Shown here in pieces: positions 1 through 7,889 of a stretch of 64,000 bases of DNA. This DNA is from Paludibacteraceae bacterium (GTDB lineage Bacteria; Bacteroidota; Bacteroidia; Bacteroidales; Paludibacteraceae). The stretch is from the NCBI GenBank assembly GCA_017461505.1, contig JAFTXV010000011.1, positions 124,001 through 188,000 of the forward strand, given 5' to 3'. How positions within the stretch are numbered: the stretch's first letter is position 1; the number at the start of each line of letters is the position of its first letter. A program made the position numbers and the translations under genes. The notes beneath the pieces are model-generated. The model was not told the DNA's origin, did not search any database, and was given only the letters and a program-made list of their open reading frames with translations.

Positions 1-63
1 GGGCAAATGTATATCCTACGCCACGATAGTTTGTATAGTATCACGGGCGCACGCGTAAAATAA
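1..63 (+). CDS. C-terminal end of a secreted, tagged protein (partial)
   Basis: The frame is open from base 1 to a TAA at 61-63 and encodes GQMYILRHDSLYSITGARVK. This matches the C-terminal tag of four other proteins in the window (860-aa, 450-aa, 2341-aa and 723-aa), with the pattern DGxLxIIRxGxxYxxxGxxV. I infer that a large secreted protein ends here and that most of its gene lies upstream of the window. Nothing can be said about its function. A hairpin follows at once, and the next gene on the same strand carries the same kind of tag, so the two may be tandem surface-protein genes. Confidence 0.75.
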   Translation, partial: GQMYILRHDSLYSITGARVK

Positions 64-71
64 TTATGGTA

Positions 72-120
72 TTACCCACAAAGAGGGCTATACCTTGATG
101 TGGGTGATACTTTCTTGTTT
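72..120 (+). terminator. Possible terminator after the partial tagged gene
   Basis: TACCCACA (73-80) pairs with TGTGGGTG (99-106), with a partly paired 18-nt loop. The T-rich stretch TTTCTTGTTTCTTT follows. The U tract is interrupted, so this could instead be a leader hairpin of the next gene. Confidence 0.4.
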
Positions 121-151
121 CTTTAAGTTTAACTTCTAAATTTTAGTCTGT

Positions 152-2734
152 ATGAAAAAATTTTTAACTCTTTTCATGGCTATGGTAGTGACAATGTCCA
201 TGTCTGCGTTGCCACTACATGTAAAGACCTCTAAAGAAGGTCCTGTAAAACATCAAACCGAGAGCTCTATCAAGAAGGCGGAGCAAATGGAGAAGATGAA
301 AATAGAGTTGCCTAATGCTGAGATGAAGCGCACTGCTGCTATTCCAGCAAAGAAGGTGGCTAAGAAAGCACCTGCTGCAAGTGGTATCAAATTGGCACCT
401 GCCGCTAAGCAAGATGTAGCATTTACCGAGTTGAATTATGATGCGTTTGCTGTTGGCCCAGAGTTCAAAGAAGATACTGAAACATGGTGGATGGGTTTGC
501 AAACGATGGATGAAAGCCGCCCAGAGTATGGCGTGATAATTCAATTGGATTGGAAGGCACCTGCTGATGATTTCACTGGTACATTCACCACTGAGGACTT
601 TACTCGCGATTACACATGGGCACTTACCGATTACTGCATGGGATATATCCAATTTGATAGTATCTCAATGACCATTTCTAAGGAAGCAGTAGAAAACATG
701 AATGTAATCACCCTGGATGCAGTGTTGATTGGTACCGATGGTTTTGGCGAGTATGCTTTCAAAGTGCATGCTGAGCACAAGTCTATTAATCCTATTGCTG
801 TGGTGGATGTTCCACAAATGACTGTTGCCATTGAAGAGGCATTGGACGGCTTTACCATTGCTGGTGCCAACGACGACCTCAATCTTAATGTGGCAGTAGA
901 GACCTACGATGGTGTGATTGGTACATTCGTGTTGAACAATCTGAAATTGGATGAAACAACCATCAACTACAAGGGTAACGACCTCACTCCGCTCACATTT
1001 GGTCTTAATATCTCTGCTAAAGAATTTCCTGAAGTAGGTTATGCATACGTAGGTGCTTTGACCTTTATCGGTAGTGATTTTGTACAATACAATGTACCTA
1101 TGATAGCTCCAATGCCTGCTCCTACTGACACTATCGATATCACTTGTGTTAATATGAAGTTAGAGCCTTATAATGGTCAAATCAACTTCTCTGCAAGCGA
1201 TAAGGTTTACACCATTTATGGTGCTTGGTTGGGCGAAGAAATTGTAGCTGGTACCTATTCTGGCAATGAAGCAGCTGTAGAAATCAGTAATGGCGAAACC
1301 TACGATTACTATCGCGCATTGGCTACTACTATCGTAGTTTCTGGTAATGAGGTAGATGGTTGGGTTGTAGATGTTGTGGCATACTGCCCAGACAACAAAT
1401 TGTACAAGATGCATCTCTCGTGGTACGTACCAGAACCTACAGATACTATCGTTGTAGCATTTGAGAACTCTGCTAAGGGACGTTTCTATCCTGAGTATGG
1501 AAACGACTTGCAACTCTTCAATGAGAATGACCAATACTATGCATCAATCAATATCTCAGATATTGACCTCAACTCTCCATTTACGGAGGACGACATAATC
1601 CCAATGTTCTCTAGTGTAGAGGTAAATGTGGATGGCGAATATTTGCCTATTGAGTATGCACTTGTACAAAACGGTTATATCTCTCAAGTAGAAGATACTA
1701 CCAAGATGTACGCCGAGTATGTGACTTTCGATGGCAAGTTGTACCAGGTTAATCTATGGCACGCTGTACCAACTCCTACTGAAGTGGTAGAACTTACTTA
1801 CGAGAATGTTGAGTTTATAAACAACATGGAGTATGGTGGTGTCTATAGTTTGCTCGCTTATGGTCCTGATTCGTTGACTGCCATGGTGATTAGTGGTTAT
1901 GCTTATTCTGAGGAAGAAATCGCAGGAACATATGTGAATGATGGTATGTTCGGCTTGTTCGGCGAGGGACAATATGAGTTTGATGGTGCTAATACCTATT
2001 ATGGTATATGGAATGAAGAAATTGAAAGCTACGACTTGATCTATGCAGATAAAGGAGAGTTTACCATTACTTTAGATGAGGAGAAAAATATCCTTCTGAC
2101 CGGTTCTATCATCTGCGAGAATGCTGTTCAGTATAATGTGACTATGAAATCTAAGATTGAGAGAGCTCGTCTTGAGGGCGACTCAGAAGATACTCCTCTT
2201 GATCGCACATTTACCGCAAACGATAAAGTAACATTGACTGACTATACCTCTGAATACGGACCTATTTACTTTGAGGTGGCTTCATTAGATTATATGGATA
2301 TGTTCAACTTCTACCTCATGGCAGAGGCAGCTGACCCTGATATCGTGTTGCCAGAGGGTACATATGAGATTACCGATACATATGACTATGGTACTGTCAT
2401 TGCAGGTATGGGTATTGACATGTGGAGTGGTAGCGTAGAACCTGGATACTATGCTGGTATTACCGAGGATGGCTATGTGACTTATCCTTTCTACTTCTTG
2501 GTAGAAGGTACTGTTGATGTGAAGAAGAATGATGATGGTTCGTTGTATATAGAAGTAAATGCTGTTAACTCTTACGATGTACCTGTTCACCTTGTATATG
2601 ATGCTTCTGTTACCGCTGTTGAGAATATCCAATCAGAGGATATCAATGGCGTAAAGAAAATGATGATTGATGGTCAACTGGTAATCATTCGCAATGGCAA
2701 AGCATACAATGCTATAGGTGCACAAGTAAAGTAA
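152..2734 (+). CDS. Secreted repeat protein with C-terminal sorting tag
   Basis: An 860-aa protein with a signal peptide (residues 1-19, MKKFLTLFMAMVVTMSMSA), a Lys/Ala-rich linker (about 20-90), then about five imperfect beta-rich repeats of 100-130 aa. Several repeats start with a D-T-I-[DV]-[IV] or E-V-V-E-L segment and contain a G-x-[YF]-x-x-x-x-G-T-Y-type strand motif. It ends with IDGQLVIIRNGKAYNAIGAQVK-like sequence, the short tag also seen in other proteins here. The tag resembles the first part of the T9SS type A sorting domain, so export by type IX secretion and surface location are inferred. No enzymatic motif is visible. A strong terminator follows at 2767. The function is unknown; it may be structural or adhesive. 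Confidence 0.85.
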   Translation: MKKFLTLFMAMVVTMSMSALPLHVKTSKEGPVKHQTESSIKKAEQMEKMKIELPNAEMKRTAAIPAKKVAKKAPAASGIKLAPAAKQDVAFTELNYDAFAVGPEFKEDTETWWMGLQTMDESRPEYGVIIQLDWKAPADDFTGTFTTEDFTRDYTWALTDYCMGYIQFDSISMTISKEAVENMNVITLDAVLIGTDGFGEYAFKVHAEHKSINPIAVVDVPQMTVAIEEALDGFTIAGANDDLNLNVAVETYDGVIGTFVLNNLKLDETTINYKGNDLTPLTFGLNISAKEFPEVGYAYVGALTFIGSDFVQYNVPMIAPMPAPTDTIDITCVNMKLEPYNGQINFSASDKVYTIYGAWLGEEIVAGTYSGNEAAVEISNGETYDYYRALATTIVVSGNEVDGWVVDVVAYCPDNKLYKMHLSWYVPEPTDTIVVAFENSAKGRFYPEYGNDLQLFNENDQYYASINISDIDLNSPFTEDDIIPMFSSVEVNVDGEYLPIEYALVQNGYISQVEDTTKMYAEYVTFDGKLYQVNLWHAVPTPTEVVELTYENVEFINNMEYGGVYSLLAYGPDSLTAMVISGYAYSEEEIAGTYVNDGMFGLFGEGQYEFDGANTYYGIWNEEIESYDLIYADKGEFTITLDEEKNILLTGSIICENAVQYNVTMKSKIERARLEGDSEDTPLDRTFTANDKVTLTDYTSEYGPIYFEVASLDYMDMFNFYLMAEAADPDIVLPEGTYEITDTYDYGTVIAGMGIDMWSGSVEPGYYAGITEDGYVTYPFYFLVEGTVDVKKNDDGSLYIEVNAVNSYDVPVHLVYDASVTAVENIQSEDINGVKKMMIDGQLVIIRNGKAYNAIGAQVK

Positions 2735-2766
2735 GATAAAGGATTGATACTTTAACGTGTAAACAA

Positions 2767-2802
2767 AAATGGGCTTCCTCTGGTGAGGGAGCCCATTTTT
2801 TT
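2767..2802. terminator. Bidirectional intrinsic terminator
   Basis: A perfect long stem (AAATGGGCT-TCCTC pairing with GAGGGAGCCCATTT, 4-nt loop) is flanked by A-rich sequence on the left and T7 on the right. It can end the upstream + strand gene and the - strand gene that finishes at 2849. Confidence 0.85.
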
Positions 2803-2848
2803 GTCTTATAGTTTTGTTACATAATTCGTAATATAAATACCAACGATT

Positions 2849-4201
2849 TTATGGCATGATGATATTGCCCATAATATCATATTCTTTGCCATCTTTAATG
2901 ATGATGAGATGACCATCACGAACAATCTTTTGTGCTTGTTGCTCGGGAATAGTTACATTTTCAACAGCAACATCGGGTGTTCCATAAATTGCTGATACTT
3001 TGGTTCCTCCGAAGGTGGTGAAGACAAATGAAATATCTCCATCTTCTTCTACTGTCATTTCGCCTTCTTTTATGCGCCACATATGAGCAACACTGATTAT
3101 TCCTTGGGTAAGATAATTAGACAATGCAAGTGCTACAAGTGATCCACCTAATGCTCTTTGTTCATCAATGCGATAACCTGCGGTGATTGCTCCTAATGAG
3201 TCGCCTTCACAAACAGGATATATACCAGCTTGTAGCGAATCGGCTTCTGTATTGAGATATACAATACCTACTGTTTTGGTTGGACCATAACTGGTTTTAA
3301 CCGACTTACTTGATATTAAGAGGATTTCCAATTTGTTTTCTTCTACCTTACTAGTTTGGATACTATCGAATTCAATGGATTTATTAGGACCACTTTTCTC
3401 CTCAATACCATAAGGGTAGAACTCTTCGCCACCAGTAGTTCCCTCTACCAAAGGCGCTTGCTCAGCATTGATAATAGGTTTTTTGGTTAGTGGTGTAAGA
3501 TATGCTACTACGCAACAGTTCTCAGGTACCCATTCGTCAGCAATAGTATAGGTAAGAGTATGGCTATATGCTTGATTTTCCACTTGGACAGTGTCACCGA
3601 AGTGGGCTGTCACAAAGTCGCGTATTACGCGTGCATGCATATACTCCTTCCAACCACTACCTTTGTAAGAATAGTTGTAGTCTGCTTGCTTGCCGACCAA
3701 TCTATTTTCTTTGATGAGTACAGAGAGTAGGTATTCTGTGGCTTCGGTGTTAGCCACTTGACCGCTCACAGTGATATCCAACTGACGTGTTTCTGCGTTG
3801 TATGTATGGCTGATAACCACCGATGCTTCTGCTACAGTATCATCTTTAATTGTGATTTCTGGCAAGTAACCAGGATGAAATGCTATTGTAGTTCCCATTT
3901 GTTTTGTACGGTTAAGTGCCATACTTGGTGCACCGCTTACTCCTACTGCATTACCGATTTTAGCGCTTTCGGGTATGGTATATTCATCATTGGTGTAGCC
4001 ATAGTGATGACTTACCCATATGGCTGATGAATTTTGTTCTTGGAGGTAGTTGGTAATAGCATACATACCGCCTGGGCAATAACCACAGCCATCACCCGTG
4101 AAATGCTCAATTAAGAATTTTCGTGGGAATGAGGTGGGCACATCTTGTGCTGATGTAAAGGCTGCTGCGGTGAGCAGTATAAAAGTAAAAATCTTTTTCA
4201 T
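2849..4201 (-). CDS. Omp28-like thioredoxin-fold protein with sorting tag
   Basis: A 450-aa protein with a signal peptide (MKKIFTFILLTAAAFTSAQ). An Omp28/thioredoxin-like domain follows, with the CxxC motif in EHFTGDGCGYCPGG (near residue 40) and the Omp28-type segments VSHHYG and GVSGAPSMALNR. The C-terminus, RDGHLIIIKDGKEYDIMG, is the tag shared with other proteins here. Omp28 family proteins are Bacteroidota outer-membrane or surface proteins of unclear role; the CxxC suggests thiol-disulfide exchange. It lies 14 bp after the 201-aa gene and is the last gene of a - strand set with TlpA, DUF6029 and a second Omp28-like protein. I infer that it is secreted by T9SS and works in surface redox chemistry. 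Confidence 0.8.
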   Translation of the reverse strand: MKKIFTFILLTAAAFTSAQDVPTSFPRKFLIEHFTGDGCGYCPGGMYAITNYLQEQNSSAIWVSHHYGYTNDEYTIPESAKIGNAVGVSGAPSMALNRTKQMGTTIAFHPGYLPEITIKDDTVAEASVVISHTYNAETRQLDITVSGQVANTEATEYLLSVLIKENRLVGKQADYNYSYKGSGWKEYMHARVIRDFVTAHFGDTVQVENQAYSHTLTYTIADEWVPENCCVVAYLTPLTKKPIINAEQAPLVEGTTGGEEFYPYGIEEKSGPNKSIEFDSIQTSKVEENKLEILLISSKSVKTSYGPTKTVGIVYLNTEADSLQAGIYPVCEGDSLGAITAGYRIDEQRALGGSLVALALSNYLTQGIISVAHMWRIKEGEMTVEEDGDISFVFTTFGGTKVSAIYGTPDVAVENVTIPEQQAQKIVRDGHLIIIKDGKEYDIMGNIIMP

Positions 4202-4215
4202 ACACTTGTTGTTTT

Positions 4216-4821
4216 TTATTGTTTGATATATTTCTTACCGTCAAGGATGTAGATGCCAGCTGGCAATTCGCTAAGATTGTTGCTTGGCATACGTCTGCCG
4301 AGGATATTGTAGATGATACCTTTGTTAGCAGGAGCAACCACAGATTCAACGTTGGTTGTCAAATAACTATAATTTACGGTCAATGTGATAGCAGGGTTCA
4401 CACCATCGTTGAAGGTATAAATGATGGTTTCTACACCTGCTTGCAGGGGAGTATAGTGTGTAAACCAGCTACGTTGTAGTGCGTCTTGACCAATTGTGAA
4501 CTCGCATACTTGGGTCAACTCTTTGTTGCCGTAGATACAACTTCCTGCTGCGCAGAATTGATCGATGATGCCAGTTTTTTGACGTGTGATGGTTACGGTG
4601 ATGTTTTCTGATTCATCAGAGTACATTTTTCCTCTCACTTCCATTGTGGCCTCATCCATATCTTCGTCATACTCATATTCGGTTACAACGATAGTGGTAT
4701 CCTGGGTAATGGCTACTATCTCAAGGTCTTCTCCTACCCAGTTGTTATAACTCAAGTGCAAAGCAGCTTGCATGCTCCATGCCGTGCATAGAACTAAAAT
4801 AATTGTAAAAATCTTTTTCAT
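4216..4821 (-). CDS. Small secreted protein with T9SS type A sorting domain
   Basis: 201 aa with a signal peptide (MKKIFTIILVLCTAWSMQA). The central part (about 25-150) is beta-rich and matches no family I recognise. It has two cysteines in an FCAAGSCIYG segment and a further cysteine in QVCEF. The C-terminus has a complete T9SS type A signal: the strand GIIYNILGRRM, a short linker with LPAGIYILDGKKYIKQ and an end at a basic residue. It lies between two Omp28-like CxxC proteins in one transcription unit, which suggests a joint envelope function. The cysteines may be substrates for the neighbouring thioredoxin-fold proteins (inference). Confidence 0.75.
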   Translation of the reverse strand: MKKIFTIILVLCTAWSMQAALHLSYNNWVGEDLEIVAITQDTTIVVTEYEYDEDMDEATMEVRGKMYSDESENITVTITRQKTGIIDQFCAAGSCIYGNKELTQVCEFTIGQDALQRSWFTHYTPLQAGVETIIYTFNDGVNPAITLTVNYSYLTTNVESVVAPANKGIIYNILGRRMPSNNLSELPAGIYILDGKKYIKQ

Positions 4822-4851
4822 TTTCTTATGTATTTCATTAATTATTGATTG

Positions 4852-5706
4852 TTATTCTATATGGATTCGAGTCTCGGAAGCCTGTATCACTTCTCCATTA
4901 GCACTCACGATTGCCACGATATTGCAATTCTCTTTTGCTACTTTATCGGGTAGGGTATATTCATACACTACTTGTTGCGTCATTTGTGCATCAAGTGGTA
5001 GTGCTTCGCCCCAAAGTGGAGAGATAGAGGCACGCATAAGGTGGTTGTGTGTATAATTCTTGTCTGTACCTTCAGGTTTCTTTTGACTACCGATTACTGA
5101 GTCTTCAGTTAGCCATACTTGTAAGGTGGCTTCAATAGCTTGGGTGTCAAAGTTAGTGATATCTACTGCTACGACGATAACATTTGTGTCAGTTAGAGAA
5201 ACTTCCGTCTTTAGCTGAACTGGCTTAGGATTAGCATAGGCTTGGCTAACGAGCGTTGCCCATTGATCGTAGTTGCAGAAGTAGCCCTTAGTTGCATCCT
5301 TGACCAGATTTATATTGCCCGTAGGGAATGGTGTCGTGTTGGTGCCGCCCATCATAAGATAGATGCTATCTGCCTCAGGGCAAGTATAGTTGACAGCTTC
5401 ATTAGGCTTACCTGCAGCATTCTTATAACTAGTATTAGGATTTGTTTCAGGGTGCATCACCACTACTACGAGATTTTCGCCATACAACTCCTTCAGACGG
5501 TGTGCCTCTTCAGCAGCCGTAGGACAGTTGACGCACTGCCATCCCGAATACTCGATTAGCAACGATGTACGTTTGAGAGTACTAGGGTCGGTAGGAGTGA
5601 AGATTACTTCTTCACGTTCGCCCGATGGTATCACCTCGCAAGCTGTCAACAACGAACCAATAACCAAGAGCAAGGAACAAAGACTTAATTGTATATTTGA
5701 TTTCAT
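4852..5706 (-). CDS. Omp28-like thioredoxin-fold lipoprotein
   Basis: About 284 aa. I start it at 5706 (MKSNIQLSLC) because this gives a normal lipoprotein signal, LLLVIGSLLTAC, with the lipidated cysteine in the lipobox. The longer frame from 5733 would overlap the upstream gene. Next comes an Omp28/thioredoxin-like domain with the active-site motif SGWQCVNCPTAAEEAH (CVNC) and VVVMHPETN. It lacks a sorting tag, unlike the 450-aa paralogue, so it is probably anchored in the outer membrane. It follows the DUF6029 barrel gene by 20 bp. A role in thiol-disulfide exchange at the outer membrane is inferred. Confidence 0.75.
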   Translation of the reverse strand: MKSNIQLSLCSLLLVIGSLLTACEVIPSGEREEVIFTPTDPSTLKRTSLLIEYSGWQCVNCPTAAEEAHRLKELYGENLVVVVMHPETNPNTSYKNAAGKPNEAVNYTCPEADSIYLMMGGTNTTPFPTGNINLVKDATKGYFCNYDQWATLVSQAYANPKPVQLKTEVSLTDTNVIVVAVDITNFDTQAIEATLQVWLTEDSVIGSQKKPEGTDKNYTHNHLMRASISPLWGEALPLDAQMTQQVVYEYTLPDKVAKENCNIVAIVSANGEVIQASETRIHIE

Positions 5707-5726
5707 AAATTTGACTAAATTTTCGC

Positions 5727-7397
5727 TTACCATGTAAAGTTATATGTCAAAGTAATACCCTGTTGTTTAGGAACATAGCGGCAAACGCCTCCTGAACAGT
5801 TGAATCCTTCTCTCGTCTTTGTATAGCCCGCCATCACGCGGTGAGCACCATGCGTATAGGTAGCTGCAACGGTGTAGAAGTGCTCGTTAGTTGCTTCGTG
5901 CGCGTAACCTATATTGTACATCCATTGTCCAGATAATACCAACTGACGCCACAGGCTGATCTCGTACAAAGCAGCTACCCATTGACCCTCATCTTGCTTG
6001 GTATAGAGATATTGCAATTCTGCACGCATTTGTACTTTCTTGTTGAGTGCATATTTAGCTTCTACCACGCCAATACCTGAACGCACTATATCGCCGTGAC
6101 CTTCAACCACTTGCTTGTTATATGTTTGATACATTGCCATAGCTCCGATATACCACTCTTTGGTTATCTTCTTGTTGAGTTCAAGATTGATATCGGTATA
6201 ATATGGCTCCTTGGTCATGCCGAACCATGTGTGAGAAGTGCCTCGGATATGCGAGGCGTTGAGCTTGAGGGTTGTGCCATAACGTCCTCCCATCTTTGTG
6301 CCGCGCTTCCATGTGTAACGGATTTCACCTTGGAAAGCCCATTCGTTGGCTGTCTTTTCTGTACCATATGGATAAAGCGAAGCGAGCATATAGGTATGCT
6401 GTGTAGCAAAGGGGGGCATGTGGTTGATGGTACCTGCCATAAGGTTGGCTTGTCTATCCGAACGCAGCGACATGTTCTCAGAACGTTTAGCTTGCGCCAA
6501 GATCGCCAATCCCTTTTGCGAATAACTCAATGACATCAGCAAGGCTTCGCCATGCTTGTAACTATAATTATTCAAGATGCTTGGATCGTTCGCCTTGTAA
6601 GCATATTCCACCATAGCGTTCCACCCCTTCATCTGCAATTGTGCACGTACGCTACCAGCACCTACCCACTGTGGCAAGTTATAATAGTAGTCGTATTTAC
6701 CCTCTGGTTGGATGACAGTGTTAAAAATAATGGTATCTTCTTTCTGATACTTACTCACATAACTACCACCAATAGTTAAGTTGGCACCTGCTTCTTGCAA
6801 CTGAGGAATCCATTCTTGCAAACCTAGATCAAGGTTCGCTCCGAGTACTGCATCTTGCTTGTAGTTCCATCCCCAAGCGCCATCGTCATAGCAGTTCCAA
6901 TTACGTCGTTGCTTACCTCCTAATGCGGTGATGTAAATACCTTTATAAGGTGTCACTTCTATCTTTCCACCACGCAATGCGTTATCTACACCCAAAGCGC
7001 GATCTTCGTATAAGCGTAGTACCAAACCACTACCAAATTGTCCATAGACATCGCCCACTGTCACTTTACCCCAATCGAAGGTGACACCCACATGTACGTG
7101 ACTGATACCATGTCCTTTGAAACTAGGATCTGCGTCATAGCCCGGCAATGGCCACTCGGTGAGTTCGGTACGTGTCATTAACTCCAGCGTCTGAAAGCCC
7201 GCCTTATTATCTTGCGAATGATCCCAACGCATGCCTAGATCCAGATAGGAGTTACTGAGGTAGTAGCCCGCATCAATAGTAGGTAGTGGTACCAAACCAT
7301 CGTGCTGGATACCGCCAACTACGTAAACGGTGTCATTTGCCGACAATAGAGTAGGCAAGAAACAGAGCAGTAATGCTATTTTATAATAATGCTTCAT
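5727..7397 (-). CDS. DUF6029 outer-membrane beta-barrel protein
   Basis: About 556 aa. The start at 7397 (MKHYYKIALLLCFLPTLLS) gives a clean signal peptide and overlaps the end of the upstream thioredoxin gene by 17 bp, suggesting translational coupling. The body has many alternating amphipathic strands rich in Tyr, Trp and Gly, and the C-terminus ends in an aromatic residue (TYNFTW), typical of an outer-membrane barrel. The segments GDVYGQFGSGLVLRLYEDR and LRGGK fit the DUF6029 family as I remember it. DUF6029 proteins have no known biochemical role. The link with TlpA and Omp28 genes suggests an outer-membrane partner for the redox proteins. Confidence 0.75.
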   Translation of the reverse strand: MKHYYKIALLLCFLPTLLSANDTVYVVGGIQHDGLVPLPTIDAGYYLSNSYLDLGMRWDHSQDNKAGFQTLELMTRTELTEWPLPGYDADPSFKGHGISHVHVGVTFDWGKVTVGDVYGQFGSGLVLRLYEDRALGVDNALRGGKIEVTPYKGIYITALGGKQRRNWNCYDDGAWGWNYKQDAVLGANLDLGLQEWIPQLQEAGANLTIGGSYVSKYQKEDTIIFNTVIQPEGKYDYYYNLPQWVGAGSVRAQLQMKGWNAMVEYAYKANDPSILNNYSYKHGEALLMSLSYSQKGLAILAQAKRSENMSLRSDRQANLMAGTINHMPPFATQHTYMLASLYPYGTEKTANEWAFQGEIRYTWKRGTKMGGRYGTTLKLNASHIRGTSHTWFGMTKEPYYTDINLELNKKITKEWYIGAMAMYQTYNKQVVEGHGDIVRSGIGVVEAKYALNKKVQMRAELQYLYTKQDEGQWVAALYEISLWRQLVLSGQWMYNIGYAHEATNEHFYTVAATYTHGAHRVMAGYTKTREGFNCSGGVCRYVPKQQGITLTYNFTW

Positions 7398-7851
7398 AGA
7401 TATCTTGCTCACCACCATCTACATAACCAGCGTGGTTGTATATAATCTTGCCTTTGCCATCCAATACAAATACGTGAGGTACGTTTTGTACGTTCATCGC
7501 ACGCTTGAAGTCGCCGTTAGGGTCGAGCAATACCTCGTACTCCCAACCAAATCCATCTACCATTGGCTTTACGCGGTTGGCATCTTGTGCTTGGTCGATG
7601 CTGACGATAATCATCTTTACGCCCGTCTCGTCTTGCCAATCAGGATATACCTCATGAATGGCTTTGAGCTCGCGCAAGCATGGCTTGCACCATGTTGCCC
7701 AGAAAGAGATGATAACAGGTTTGCCATTGTTGCTGATGGCGCCCGTTTGTACAGTTTTACCATTAATGTCTTGCAATTTTACATTTGGCAATTGTGCGCT
7801 CATAGCCAGTGCGCAGATTGCCATCATACTGAGTACTAAAAACTTTTTCAT
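7381..7851 (-). CDS. TlpA-type periplasmic thioredoxin
   Basis: 156 aa with a signal peptide (MKKFLVLSMMAICALAMSAQ). A single TlpA/ResA-like thioredoxin domain has the active site FWATWCKPCLRELKAI (WCKPC), the cis-Pro region NVPHVFVLDGKGKI and the usual SIDQ segment. It is a periplasmic thiol-disulfide oxidoreductase. It is the first gene of the redox/envelope set running down to 2849, 39 bp after tex, and its last codons overlap the start of the DUF6029 barrel gene. The physical substrate is not shown; the Omp28-like CxxC proteins downstream are the natural candidates. Confidence 0.88.
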   Translation of the reverse strand: MKKFLVLSMMAICALAMSAQLPNVKLQDINGKTVQTGAISNNGKPVIISFWATWCKPCLRELKAIHEVYPDWQDETGVKMIIVSIDQAQDANRVKPMVDGFGWEYEVLLDPNGDFKRAMNVQNVPHVFVLDGKGKIIYNHAGYVDGGEQDIYEALL

Positions 7852-7889
7852 ATATTCTTGCCTTTAAATTTTAATCTTTCAACTTTAAA

